This document shows positions 33,807 through 42,677 of a DNA stretch of 64,000 nucleotides, in pieces. The stretch spans positions 1-64,000 of the forward strand of contig JAVVVE010000009.1 in assembly GCA_036652815.1 (NCBI GenBank), in the 5' to 3' direction. The DNA comes from SZUA-378 sp036652815. Lineage in GTDB: Bacteria; Bacillota; Clostridia; Lachnospirales; Lachnospiraceae. Both the position numbers and the translations under genes were made by a program. The stretch's first letter is position 1. The number at the start of each line of letters is the position of its first letter. Below the pieces are notes generated by a model. It saw nothing but the letters and a program-made list of their open reading frames with translations, was not told the origin of the DNA and ran no database searches.

Positions 33807-34988
33807 TTATTTTCTATCCACTGAAATAATCCCACTGATACGAATAGCTTCAATGGCCTCTTCTATGATAGCTACCGGCAAGGTTAATGCAAACCGAACA
33901 TGTCCACAGCCTAAGTCTCCAAAACTGCTTCCCGGTGTACATAGCACGCCGGTACGTTCTACTAATTCTTTGACAAAGGCAACATCATCGGTGTATCCGT
34001 TTGGAATAGCCCCCCATGCGAACATCGTTCCTTCACTGTCCGGAATATCCCAACCGATTGCCCGCAATCCACCACATAGTGCATCTCTGCGTGCCTGATA
34101 CTGAGTACATTGAGCGATGACACCCTCATCACTACCGGTTAAGGCTGCGATAGCACCATATTGTACCGGCAAAAAAATACCATAGTCTATTTGAGAACGT
34201 AATTTTTTAAAGTTCTGTACAATATCGCGATTCCCAACTAAGAAGCCCATCCTAGCTCCCGTATAATTATAAGATTTAGATAAGGAATAACATTCTACAC
34301 ACACTTCTTTAGCACCCGGAATCGATAGAATCGAGATACCTGTTCTACCGTCATATACGATATCTGAATAGGCATTATCATGTAATATAATAATATCATG
34401 TGCTTTCGCCCATGGAATCAATTCTTCATAGAAGCTTTTGGGTGCTACCTTACAGATAGGATTCATCGGATAAGATACAATCATAAATTTGGTTTTATGT
34501 AGAATCTCTTCATCCATATGCTGCAAATCAGGCAAATATTGATGCTCCGGTAATAATTCATAGGGAACGATCTGTGCATTGGCAAGAGAAGGTCCTATCG
34601 CAAAAATAGGATATCCGGGATTCGGCACCAACACAATATCACCCTCGTCACAGAGTGATAATCCAATGTGCGTAATCCCTTCCTGAGAACCATAGACAGA
34701 AGTTACTTCTTCTTCCGTAAGTGTAACTCCATATCGAGACTGAAATCTGGATAGAACAGCTTGTATCAATTCCGGTAATTCCGTTAATGCATATTTATAA
34801 TTCTGTGGGTCTTTGGCGGCCTTACAGACTGCATCTATAATGTGCTGTGCCGGTTTAAAATCAGGAGTGCCTACTGATAGGTTATAAACTTTTTTGCCTT
34901 CTGCCAATCTTTGATTTTTAAGATCATTCAATACTTGAAAGATACCTTCTTCATAATCTTTCATCCTCGATGCAAACCGTAATTCCAT
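33807..34988 (-). CDS. Class I/II aminotransferase (PLP)
   Basis: Fold-type I PLP-dependent aminotransferase, 393 residues. The N-terminus SVGTPDFKPAQHIIDAV, the Asn/Asp/Tyr cofactor contacts (LHDNAYSDIVYDG), and the PLP Lys in CYSLSKSYNYTGARMGF are visible, with a C-terminal HVRFALT Arg that binds substrate carboxylate. It resembles LL-diaminopimelate/aspartate-type aminotransferases, but the substrate cannot be told. It ends 14 nt before nrdD. Confidence 0.86.
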   Translation of the reverse strand: MELRFASRMKDYEEGIFQVLNDLKNQRLAEGKKVYNLSVGTPDFKPAQHIIDAVCKAAKDPQNYKYALTELPELIQAVLSRFQSRYGVTLTEEEVTSVYGSQEGITHIGLSLCDEGDIVLVPNPGYPIFAIGPSLANAQIVPYELLPEHQYLPDLQHMDEEILHKTKFMIVSYPMNPICKVAPKSFYEELIPWAKAHDIIILHDNAYSDIVYDGRTGISILSIPGAKEVCVECYSLSKSYNYTGARMGFLVGNRDIVQNFKKLRSQIDYGIFLPVQYGAIAALTGSDEGVIAQCTQYQARRDALCGGLRAIGWDIPDSEGTMFAWGAIPNGYTDDVAFVKELVERTGVLCTPGSSFGDLGCGHVRFALTLPVAIIEEAIEAIRISGIISVDRK

Positions 34989-35017
34989 AACCTGTTATGC
35001 TCCTTTTGTTTTCTTTA

Positions 35018-35188
35018 TCATAGCTCAGTAGAATCTTCTGTGGCGGATACTTCTAATGCAGCTTTGGCATCTTTACTTTTTCGCCATTTAATACCAATGG
35101 TACAGCCAACGATTAATAATACCACTACAATTGCAAAAACTAACAGATACGACAAAAAACTATTCACAAATAGAATTAATTGATTCAT
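35018..35188 (-). CDS. Small single-pass membrane protein, 56 residues
   Basis: A short gene with a near-perfect RBS (AGGAGCAGGA directly before the ATG at 35188). The product begins MNQLILFVNSFLSYLLVF, has a long hydrophobic helix (about 12-32, through VVVLLIVGCTIGI), then a basic juxtamembrane patch (KWRKSKDAK) and a short acidic tail. It lies between rnhA and the aminotransferase gene, same strand. Good RBS, clean topology and position in an operon make it believable; no function is suggested. Confidence 0.66.
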   Translation of the reverse strand: MNQLILFVNSFLSYLLVFAIVVVLLIVGCTIGIKWRKSKDAKAALEVSATEDSTEL

Positions 35189-35254
35189 TCCTGCTCCTAT
35201 CTTCGTGTTCCTACACGATACAATTCCTTAAAACTCGTACTAATATAATAGCAC

Positions 35255-35737
35255 TTACTCCATAACATCGTCAAGTAAGTCATCCCCATCAGCAGCCGTG
35301 GTTGCCAGTACATCACAGCGTTCATTTTCCGGCTGTCCATTGTGTCCTTTTACCCAGACAAAGGTAACCTGATGCGGTTTCATAGCTCTTAATAAACGTT
35401 TCCACAGATCAATATTCTTGACCGGTTTATTGGTACTGTTCTTCCAATTTTTCTTAAGCCATCCCTCGACCCAGTGCTGATTAAAAGCTTCTGTGACATA
35501 TTTGGAATCTGATATCAGCTTGACCGAACATGGTTTGGTCAATGCTTCTAATGCTGCAATCACACCCATCAGCTCCATTCTGTTGTTGGTGGTCTTTTTA
35601 TAACCGGCACTATATTCCCGCTCATGGAGCAGACCCGCAGCATCTGTATATTGCAGCACCGCGCCATATCCACCGGGGCCTTCCGGATTGCCTCTTGCCG
35701 CACCATCCGTATAGATTATTACTTCCATATCACTCAT
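35255..35737 (-). CDS. rnhA: Ribonuclease HI
   Basis: Degrades the RNA strand of RNA-DNA hybrids; cytoplasmic, 160 residues. The DEDD carboxylates are visible: Asp in IIYTDGAARGN, Glu in NNRMELMGVIAAL, Asp in LISDSKYV, and Asp in ENERCDVLA; WVKGHNGQ holds the conserved His. It follows the MutS-like gene by 12 nt, same direction. Start at 35737 (AAAGG upstream) with an internal ATG at residue 4 as alternative. Confidence 0.95.
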   Translation of the reverse strand: MSDMEVIIYTDGAARGNPEGPGGYGAVLQYTDAAGLLHEREYSAGYKKTTNNRMELMGVIAALEALTKPCSVKLISDSKYVTEAFNQHWVEGWLKKNWKNSTNKPVKNIDLWKRLLRAMKPHQVTFVWVKGHNGQPENERCDVLATTAADGDDLLDDVME

Positions 35738-35749
35738 CCTGCCTTTCTG

Positions 35750-37420
35750 TTAATGCCACTGACCGGTATCCACAAATGTTTCTGCCATCTTTGCCGCAGA
35801 TTCTATGATATCTTTCTGATAACCTATCATACTTAATAATTGAATCGCATTTCTTGTGGTGGCACTTCCGTCTAATAGTTTGTAGCTAAAGAGGACATCG
35901 CCATCTATTACCTCTTCTGTAAAATGATAATTATCATATGTCTGCTTCAACAAGGTAGTTAATTCTATATCATGCGTTGCTGCAAAACAGATTACCTCAG
36001 GTCTTGCAAGACTTTGTAATATCTGTGTGGAAGCGGCGATGCGTTCTACCGTATTGGTTCCTCGCAATACTTCATCTACAAAACATAAAACAGGGGTGCA
36101 CTCTTTATCTCCCGCAGCATCCAATATTCGTTTTAAAGATTTGATTTCAACCATATAGTAGCTTTCTCCACCGGATAAATCATCCCGAAGTGACATAGAA
36201 GAATAGATATGATAATAAGACGTCTCCATCTGTTTTGCTGCAACGGTATGAACCGTCTGAGCCATAATCGCATTTAATGCAATGGTTTTTAAAAATGTGG
36301 ATTTGCCGGAAGCATTGGAGCCTGTCAATAAAACACCTCTTTTTGCTTCTATACTATTGGCAATCGCATCTGTAAGATAGGGATGGTACGCATCTTCTAT
36401 TTTAATCTGTGTGTTGCTGCCAAAAGTCGGTGTACAATAAAACGGAAGCCCTGTCCGAAAAGATCCTATCGCAATGCAGCTTTCGATATATCCAAAGATA
36501 CGAACCATCTCATCTACGGAATCGGTCTTTTGTTTTATTTCAGATAACATGGTGTTAAATTTCATGATGTCAATATGAAAAATCATCTTCACATAATCAA
36601 GCAAAAAATCAAAGGGATTACCGGAAGCAGAATCTACCATAGCAAGCTGTGCTCGTTTGGTAAAGTTACGCAGCTGTTGTCTGCAATGAAGTAAACTTTC
36701 TTTGTATGATGCAATCGGTGCAATCGTAAGCGACTGCATACGGTCAACACTGTGAAGAAGTCGCATAATATAATGAAAGCTAACGATATAAGGTGCTATC
36801 TCTGATTTTTCTTTAAAGTATGTTGCCATATTATAGCATACCAAACCTGCCAGCAGAGCAATACTCACTGTGATAGATAACGGAGCCAAAAGAAGTGCTA
36901 CAACATAGAGCAGATTCACGATTATTTGTTTTTTATTGCTTCTGTACCCCAGGTTATCCAGATAATCCAAGTAATTATATAAAGAAAATTTACCTGTTTT
37001 ACCTAGCGATGCAAATAATACCTGCATCTGTACTCTGTCATCCTCATGCGTCATAAAGTAGTCTATTAATGCTTCCATAGATGTAAGCTCTTCCGCAGAC
37101 ATCTTTGGAGTCCGTAAAATATGATACAGATATTCTTCACCGGCAGAAGAATAGGTCATATTCATCATCCTAAACAGTCTGTCCATCTCAAGATCATTCC
37201 AAGTAATATCATCAATATGAACTGCATTTCTATGCTTTTCATCATATTGTGAGATACTGGCATACTGCTCCGGATTATAATCTTTATCCGGATATTGTCC
37301 ATACTCTCTTTTGCATCGTTCCATAAAATTATTTTTATGTTTTTTCTGATCAAAGAATCCTTTGATGGCAGCAAATATACAGACCAATACAATAATACCT
37401 ATAAATAAATAATATTCCAT
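35750..37420 (-). CDS. MutS-related ATPase with N-terminal membrane segment
   Basis: A 556-residue protein with the MutS C-terminal ABC-type ATPase: Walker A LLTGSNASGKSTFLKTIALNAI, the signature SLRDDLSGGESYYMVEIKSL and Walker B VLCFVDEVLRGTNTVER with CFAATHD. The N-terminus has a membrane helix (YYLFIGIIVLVCIFAAIKGFF), and further hydrophobic segments lie near 165-195. It lacks the MutS mismatch-recognition domain and the MutS2 Smr domain, so a role in mismatch repair is doubtful; this is a MutS-like family of unclear job. I chose the ATG at 37420, 6 nt after AAGGAG. Confidence 0.8.
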   Translation of the reverse strand: MEYYLFIGIIVLVCIFAAIKGFFDQKKHKNNFMERCKREYGQYPDKDYNPEQYASISQYDEKHRNAVHIDDITWNDLEMDRLFRMMNMTYSSAGEEYLYHILRTPKMSAEELTSMEALIDYFMTHEDDRVQMQVLFASLGKTGKFSLYNYLDYLDNLGYRSNKKQIIVNLLYVVALLLAPLSITVSIALLAGLVCYNMATYFKEKSEIAPYIVSFHYIMRLLHSVDRMQSLTIAPIASYKESLLHCRQQLRNFTKRAQLAMVDSASGNPFDFLLDYVKMIFHIDIMKFNTMLSEIKQKTDSVDEMVRIFGYIESCIAIGSFRTGLPFYCTPTFGSNTQIKIEDAYHPYLTDAIANSIEAKRGVLLTGSNASGKSTFLKTIALNAIMAQTVHTVAAKQMETSYYHIYSSMSLRDDLSGGESYYMVEIKSLKRILDAAGDKECTPVLCFVDEVLRGTNTVERIAASTQILQSLARPEVICFAATHDIELTTLLKQTYDNYHFTEEVIDGDVLFSYKLLDGSATTRNAIQLLSMIGYQKDIIESAAKMAETFVDTGQWH

Positions 37421-37448
37421 ACCCATCTCCTTCTACAAATCCAGTTTA

Positions 37449-38180
37449 TTATAACATGAATGTATCTCCTTCGCATGTAATTTTTAGGACAGCAGCACGT
37501 AATTTTTCAGGAAGAATATCTCGATACCGATCAATCCATTCATATTGTCCCCACATATGAATCGGCATAATCTTAAGAAACGGAATCGTCTGCATGTAAT
37601 AGCTCATTCCTTGTGCAAAGTTGTCTTCTAATCTTGGATCTAATGGAAGAAATGACAGATCTACTTTTTGTTTGCATAATATCGCTGCCATACGATCAAT
37701 TTCTCGCTTATAATTCACTTCCATATTGCGATTATACGCTTTTGATTCTCCATTCCAGTGCCACCAATTCAGATCCCCGGCATGATAAATAATCTTATCC
37801 TCGATTTCAACAAGATAGGCAACTCCTGTATCTGTAGAATGCAGTGTTTCAACCAATGCCTGTTCTACAACAAATTGCTTATGTGCATCTGCAAACACCA
37901 CTTGTCCACCTTGATACAGTTCTTTTCCCATCAGTTCCATAGGACTGCTCTTATGATGAAAGGAAATATCATGACTTAAAATATAGTGAATCCTAGAATA
38001 TTGTTTTGCTAATCTAAAAATATCTGCTGTATAATGATCCGGATGCCTATGAGAAGCAAAAACATAGAGCGTTTTATCTTGTGAAAAAGAGGGTAATTCT
38101 CCTCTGTAATAATCAAATAACAAGACACTGTCTGCAAGCTCTACGCTAACACCACTATGTTCTATATAAGTTACCTTCAT
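37449..38180 (-). CDS. MBL-fold metallo-hydrolase
   Basis: A 243-residue metallo-beta-lactamase-fold protein of the UlaG/UPF0173 kind. Metal ligands are visible in ASHRHPDHYTADIF, YHAGDLNWWHW and the C-terminal MPIHMWGQYEW; the N-terminal VTYIEHSGVSVEL is typical. Substrate unknown. GGG upstream of the ATG gives a modest RBS. It is separated from the upstream permease gene by a terminator. Confidence 0.82.
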   Translation of the reverse strand: MKVTYIEHSGVSVELADSVLLFDYYRGELPSFSQDKTLYVFASHRHPDHYTADIFRLAKQYSRIHYILSHDISFHHKSSPMELMGKELYQGGQVVFADAHKQFVVEQALVETLHSTDTGVAYLVEIEDKIIYHAGDLNWWHWNGESKAYNRNMEVNYKREIDRMAAILCKQKVDLSFLPLDPRLEDNFAQGMSYYMQTIPFLKIMPIHMWGQYEWIDRYRDILPEKLRAAVLKITCEGDTFML

Positions 38181-38218
38181 TTAAATACCCTTTGTCTTTC
38201 TGATATGATCATAGGTAG

Positions 38219-38266
38219 GATAAAAGCAGAGAGACTACGATAGTTCGCTGTCTCTCTGCTTTTATC
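38219..38266 (-). terminator. Terminator of the NCS2 permease gene
   Basis: A perfect 17-bp stem (GATAAAAGCAGAGAGAC at 38219-38235 with its complement at 38250-38266) and a 14-nt loop. A/T tracts on both sides let it work in either direction. It lies 64 nt after the permease stop. Confidence 0.75.
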
Positions 38267-38329
38267 ACTATTTAATTATGGTGTATCATTGGTTAACATA
38301 ATTTGCCATCTGTCAGTTTATCCCGTATC

Positions 38330-39700
38330 CTATAACAACATATATTTAAGAACAAATAGAACTGTTAAAACATACATCAAGATACTAATCTTCTTTTCTT
38401 TTGCTTTTCCTGTAATTAAGTTAATTAAAGTCCAAGAAACCATACCAATCGCAATACCTTCTGAAATACTGTATGCTAACGGCATAGCAACGATACATAA
38501 GAATGCAGGAATCGCTTCTGTCATATCATCAAAGTTAATCTTAGCTACAGCACCCATCATGTAGAATCCAACAACGATTAAGGCAGGAGCAGTCGCAAAT
38601 GCCGGAATCGTTAAGAATAATGGGGAGAAAATAACTGCTAACAAGAAGAGTAATCCTGTTGTAACAGCTGTCAAACCGGTTCTACCACCTTCTGATACGC
38701 CTGAAGCACTCTCTACATAAGTAGTGGTTGTAGAAGTACCTAAAATTGCACCAAAGCTGGTTGCAACTGCATCTGCCATCAAAGCACCTTTGATGCGTGG
38801 TAATTTACCATCTTTATCGAGCATATCTGCTTTCGATGATACTCCGATTAAAGTACCGAGTGTATCAAAGATATCTACGAATAAGAAAGAGAACATAACA
38901 ACGACAAAATCGAGAATCTTAACACCCGAGAAGTCGGCTGTAAATACTTTACCAAATGTATTTCCTAAAGAGCTAAAGTCAAAGCTGATTAATGCACTTG
39001 GAATAACTGAGAACATACCGAGCTCAGGATTTGGAACATAGAGTCCTGTAAATTCACAAATAATACCTAATACCCAAGTAGCAAGAATACCAAATAAAAT
39101 ACCACCCTTCACTTTTTTAATTAATAAAATAGAAATAATCAAAACACCAATTAAAGCAAGGATTGCAGTGATACCAATAGAATTAAAGTTATCACCTTTA
39201 AATGTCTGATAAGTTACTAATGTTGCATCATTGTTTACTACCAATTTTGCATTCTGTAAACCGATAAAAGCAATAAACAGACCAATACCAACACTAACTG
39301 CTGATTTCAATGTCATTGGAATCGCATTAAAGATAGCTTCACGAACATTGGTTAAAGAAAGGACAATAAATATAATTCCTTCTACAAATACTGCTAATAA
39401 AGCCAGTTCCCATGAATAACCCATTCCTAATACAACACTATATGCAAAATATGCATTAAGTCCCATACCCGGTGCTAATGCAAATGGATAATTTGCAAAT
39501 AATGCCATCAGCATCGTTCCTACAAAAGAAGCTAATGCAGTTGCAATTAAGACTGCGTTTGCATCCATTCCCGTTGCGGAAAGGATACTTGGATTTACTG
39601 CCAATATGTATGCCATCGTCATAAAGGTAGTAATACCAGCCATAATCTCTGTTTTTACATCTGTTTTGTTTTCCTTTAACTTAAAATATTTTTCTAACAT
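38330..39700 (-). CDS. NCS2-family purine permease (AzgA/PbuG type)
   Basis: Proton- or sodium-coupled nucleobase transporter, 456 residues, with about 12 membrane segments. Family signatures: TEIMAGITTFMTMAYILAVNP, APGMGLNAYFAYS and FGAILGTSTTTTYVESASGV, then GGRTGLTAV. PbuG/AzgA members carry hypoxanthine, guanine or adenine; the substrate is inferred. I chose the ATG at 39700 (MLEKYFKLKE), 8 nt after GGAGG, rather than upstream ATGs. It ends the salvage gene run and has its own promoter and terminator. Confidence 0.9.
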   Translation of the reverse strand: MLEKYFKLKENKTDVKTEIMAGITTFMTMAYILAVNPSILSATGMDANAVLIATALASFVGTMLMALFANYPFALAPGMGLNAYFAYSVVLGMGYSWELALLAVFVEGIIFIVLSLTNVREAIFNAIPMTLKSAVSVGIGLFIAFIGLQNAKLVVNNDATLVTYQTFKGDNFNSIGITAILALIGVLIISILLIKKVKGGILFGILATWVLGIICEFTGLYVPNPELGMFSVIPSALISFDFSSLGNTFGKVFTADFSGVKILDFVVVMFSFLFVDIFDTLGTLIGVSSKADMLDKDGKLPRIKGALMADAVATSFGAILGTSTTTTYVESASGVSEGGRTGLTAVTTGLLFLLAVIFSPLFLTIPAFATAPALIVVGFYMMGAVAKINFDDMTEAIPAFLCIVAMPLAYSISEGIAIGMVSWTLINLITGKAKEKKISILMYVLTVLFVLKYMLL

Positions 39701-39807
39701 CTCCCGTACCTCCATTATTCTTGATTCTTGAATCTTGAACAACTCATAAACGTTGTCATGTGACAGTAGTTACCGCATGGCACTATAACTGCTAAACCAA
39801 TAACCTT

Positions 39808-39837
39808 ATTATACTATATCTTGTGGCACTTTGTCCA
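39808..39837 (-). promoter_or_regulatory. Promoter of the NCS2 permease gene
   Basis: Read leftward: -35 TGGACA (39837-39832), 18-nt spacer, -10 TATAAT (39813-39808). The ~108-nt leader to the chosen start holds imperfect stem-loops, but I could not match it to a purine riboswitch. The -35 nearly abuts the stop of the upstream amidohydrolase gene. Confidence 0.65.
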
Positions 39838-39840
39838 ATG

Positions 39841-41154
39841 CTATTTACATATTCGTGCAATAATATCGTTAGATTGCTGATAAATAGCTTTTGGATCTTC
39901 TCCAATAAAGAACTTCCCATCTTCATATAATATAACTCCATGAATCATGGTCATCTTAACGTTTTGTTTACTACCACTATAAACTAAATTTTTGACAATA
40001 TTATTAATCGGCTGCATATTAGGCTGATTGAGATCGATTACAATCATATCTGCTAATTTACCTTCTGCCAGTACATCGCAGTTATGTAAACCCATTGCAT
40101 GAGCTCCATTGACTGTTGCCATCTTGAGTACCTTATCTGCACTTACAGCAGCAGCATCCTGCTCTCTTAGCTTTGCAAGACCTGTTACTAAAAACATCTC
40201 TCGGAACATATCGAGACAGTTATTGCTTGCCGGTCCATCCGTACCAATCGCAACCGGGATCCCCTCCTCTAGGAATCTATTGATCGGTGCGATTCCACTG
40301 GCAAGCTTTGTGTTTGATCCGGGATTAGTCACTACTGTTAGTTTCTTCTCCTTAAAGATAGCGATATCTTCTTCGCTCATATGTACACAATGATAGCCAC
40401 CACCGCCATAATCAAACATACCCAGTGAATTAAGAAATACCGTAGGTGTCATTCCATATCTGCCTACGCACTCTTCTACTTCCAATGCAGTCTCGGAATT
40501 ATGAGTGTACATCGGAGCATGATATTTATGAGCAAGTGCAGCCATCTCCTGAAGCAATTCCTTATCACATGTATACTCCGCATGAAACCCTAATATGTAT
40601 GATGAGAGTGGATTATTATGATTTAAGGTTTGATAAAGTTCTTCAATATCCGCAACCTTGGGCCCGAATTTATTGATAGAGCCTACCTGTACACACCTCA
40701 TACCGGAATCAATACAAGCCTGTGCTATGGTAAGCGGAGTCAGATACATATCAAAGATAGCCGTAATACCGGACGTTAAATACTCGAGGATGGCAAGCTT
40801 GGTTAAGTGATATACATCTTCTCCCGTTAATTTTGCCTCGTTGGGGAATACTTGTGTGGTGAGCCATTCCTGTAACGGCAGGTCATCTGCTAAGGAACGA
40901 AGCACTGTCATCCCGGAATGTGTATGTGCATTCTTAAATCCAGGCATTAACAAGTTTCCTTCGCAATCGATTTCTCTGTCCCATATGATACAGGTGATAT
41001 TATGTTTTTTGTAATAAGCATCTAACTCTTTACCGGTTCCCACATAGATAATCTTCTCTTCCTCTACCCATACCTCGCCTTCAAATATTTCACAAGCTCC
41101 GTTTGCGTTCTCTTCCATCGTAAGAACTCTGGCATTATAAAAACGTATCTTCAT
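39841..41154 (-). CDS. Amidohydrolase/deaminase (MtaD/SsnA-like)
   Basis: Metal-dependent amidohydrolase of the 5-methylthioadenosine/S-adenosylhomocysteine deaminase and chlorohydrolase group, 437 residues. Metal ligands are in MPGFKNAHTHSGM, GFHAEYTCDKE, HCVHMSEEDI and VAIGTDGPASNNCLDMFREM. Substrate is probably a purine nucleoside or base derivative; MTA or SAH deamination is the best family-based guess. It is 35 nt downstream of cdd, in a nucleoside salvage run. Confidence 0.84.
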   Translation of the reverse strand: MKIRFYNARVLTMEENANGACEIFEGEVWVEEEKIIYVGTGKELDAYYKKHNITCIIWDREIDCEGNLLMPGFKNAHTHSGMTVLRSLADDLPLQEWLTTQVFPNEAKLTGEDVYHLTKLAILEYLTSGITAIFDMYLTPLTIAQACIDSGMRCVQVGSINKFGPKVADIEELYQTLNHNNPLSSYILGFHAEYTCDKELLQEMAALAHKYHAPMYTHNSETALEVEECVGRYGMTPTVFLNSLGMFDYGGGGYHCVHMSEEDIAIFKEKKLTVVTNPGSNTKLASGIAPINRFLEEGIPVAIGTDGPASNNCLDMFREMFLVTGLAKLREQDAAAVSADKVLKMATVNGAHAMGLHNCDVLAEGKLADMIVIDLNQPNMQPINNIVKNLVYSGSKQNVKMTMIHGVILYEDGKFFIGEDPKAIYQQSNDIIARICK

Positions 41155-41189
41155 CTATCTTTCTCCTTTTTCTTAACCAATCATCCAAT

Positions 41190-41603
41190 CTATACTCCTA
41201 ACTGTGCCGGACCAAATCCATAGGGTAATATTTCTTCTAAGGTCTTCTCAATATAATCCTCCTGTGATATGGCAACGATCACACGAAATGTCAATGGATC
41301 ACAGAACTCCATCATAACCTGTCTGCAGACACCACATGGATAGGCATAATCAACAATCTCTCCCTTTGGACTTCCTACTATCGCAATCGCTTCAAAAGCA
41401 CGTTTGCCTTCACTGACTGCTTTGAAAAAAGCAGTTCTCTCTGCACAGTTGGTTGGTGTATAGGCGGCATTCTCAATATTACAGCCTTGATAAACCATGC
41501 CATCCGCAGTCAGCAATGCTGCACCAACACAATAATGAGAATACGGAGAATAAGAATGCTCCCTTGCCTCAATTGCCTGTTGTATTAAACTCTTAGCATC
41601 CAT
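41190..41603 (-). CDS. cdd: Cytidine deaminase
   Basis: Zinc-dependent deaminase converting cytidine and deoxycytidine to uridine forms in pyrimidine salvage; 137 residues, the tetrameric short type. The Zn site is the Cys and Glu in NIENAAYTPTNCAERTAFFK and the two Cys of PCGVCRQVM; SPYSHYCVGAALL is the substrate loop. AAAGGGG precedes the ATG. Confidence 0.95.
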   Translation of the reverse strand: MDAKSLIQQAIEAREHSYSPYSHYCVGAALLTADGMVYQGCNIENAAYTPTNCAERTAFFKAVSEGKRAFEAIAIVGSPKGEIVDYAYPCGVCRQVMMEFCDPLTFRVIVAISQEDYIEKTLEEILPYGFGPAQLGV

Positions 41604-41699
41604 TATCTTGCCCCTTTATCATACGGAACAAATCCATATCCGTAACGGATTAAATAAGTTACATGTATCTAACTAGAGTAACATATTTGCACGATTATT

Positions 41700-42533
41700 T
41701 CAACCGAGGTTTTTGAATTTGGTTACCGAATCTGTCAGCAATTGTTTAAATAATGGAGCTGCTTTGTTTGCTGCCTCCTGTACCTCTTCATGTGTCAATG
41801 GATTCTCACTCATCCCTGCCGCAGGATTGCATACACAGGAAATACCACAGATGCGCATACCACAATGATTGGCAGCGATGGCTTCCACTACAGTACTCAT
41901 ACCAACTGCATCGGCTCCCATACTGCGAAGCATCTTAATCTCAGCCGGTGATTCAAAAGAAGGTCCTGTTAATTGTAAGTAAATACCTTCCTGTAGTCCA
42001 ATCCCATCTTCTTTTGCAGTCGTTCTGATTATCTCTTGCAGTTCTTCATCATAGACATGACTCATATCAGGAAATCTCGTTCCCAGCTCGTCTATATTCT
42101 GTCCCAGCAGCGGATTGGGTGCAAAACATCCGATATGATCGGTAAGCAACATAAAGTCTCCTGCTTTAAACGTCGTGTTAATACCACCGGAAGCGTTGGT
42201 CAGGAACAGAATCTGTGCTCCCATCATCTTCATCAGTCTGGTTGGCAGTACCACATCCGACATCGGATAGCCTTCATAATAGTGGATCCTGCCTTTCATA
42301 CAGACAACCGCCACCTCATTCACATAGCCAAAGATGAATTTACCTGCATGTCCCGGAACTGTAGATACCGGAAAATTATCAATCTCACTGTAATTAAGTT
42401 CTGCCACAACTTTAATACTATCGGCATAATCTCCCAATCCAGATCCTAAAACAATCGCAACCTTTGGTGTAAAATCCACCTTTTTTTTAACGCTTTCATA
42501 ACATTGACATAATTTTTCGTATGCTTCATTCAT
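41700..42533 (-). CDS. punA: Purine nucleoside phosphorylase
   Basis: Phosphorolyses inosine/guanosine to the free base and ribose-1-phosphate, purine salvage; trimeric PNP family, 277 residues. Motifs: VAIVLGSGLGDYADS (phosphate loop), FPVSTVPGHAGKF, MKGRIHYYEGYPMSDVVLP, FLTNASGGIN, and substrate Glu/Met/Asn region TGPSFESPAEIKMLRSMGADAVGMSTV. I chose the ATG at 42533 (MNEAYEKL), preceded by GGAG at 11 nt; an ATG at 42557 is an alternative. First of the salvage genes after the NCS1 permease. Confidence 0.93.
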   Translation of the reverse strand: MNEAYEKLCQCYESVKKKVDFTPKVAIVLGSGLGDYADSIKVVAELNYSEIDNFPVSTVPGHAGKFIFGYVNEVAVVCMKGRIHYYEGYPMSDVVLPTRLMKMMGAQILFLTNASGGINTTFKAGDFMLLTDHIGCFAPNPLLGQNIDELGTRFPDMSHVYDEELQEIIRTTAKEDGIGLQEGIYLQLTGPSFESPAEIKMLRSMGADAVGMSTVVEAIAANHCGMRICGISCVCNPAAGMSENPLTHEEVQEAANKAAPLFKQLLTDSVTKFKNLG

Positions 42534-42603
42534 ACTGTTTTCCACTCCTTTCATCATCTCCCTGTATTATATTTCATTGGATCATGATATTTTCTAATAT
42601 AGC

Positions 42604-42635
42604 ACAAAGAGAGGATGAAGTCATCCTCTCTTTGT
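42604..42635 (-). terminator. Hairpin after the NCS1 permease gene
   Basis: A perfect 15-bp stem ACAAAGAGAGGATGA (42604-42618) with its complement (42621-42635). The T-run is short, so termination strength is uncertain. It sits between the permease and punA and overlaps a 25-bp duplicated segment. Confidence 0.55.
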
Positions 42636-42677
42636 CAGCTTATCTTGTTTATCTCTCTTCGTCAGCTTATCTTGTTT
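42626..42677. repeat. 25-bp tandem direct repeat
   Basis: CTCTCTTtGTCAGCTTATCT onward (42626-42650) recurs at 42653-42677 with one mismatch, a 27-bp period. The second copy overlaps the last codons of the NCS1 permease gene, so it looks like a small duplication of that gene's 3' end. Confidence 0.7.

Noticed and set aside
33544..34098. 184-residue plus-strand frame across nrdD and the aminotransferase gene
   Set aside because: Antisense shadow spanning two well-supported genes and their junction.
39742..39808. Purine riboswitch in the leader of the NCS2 permease gene
   Set aside because: Some stems exist, but I could not align the conserved purine-aptamer core, so not called.
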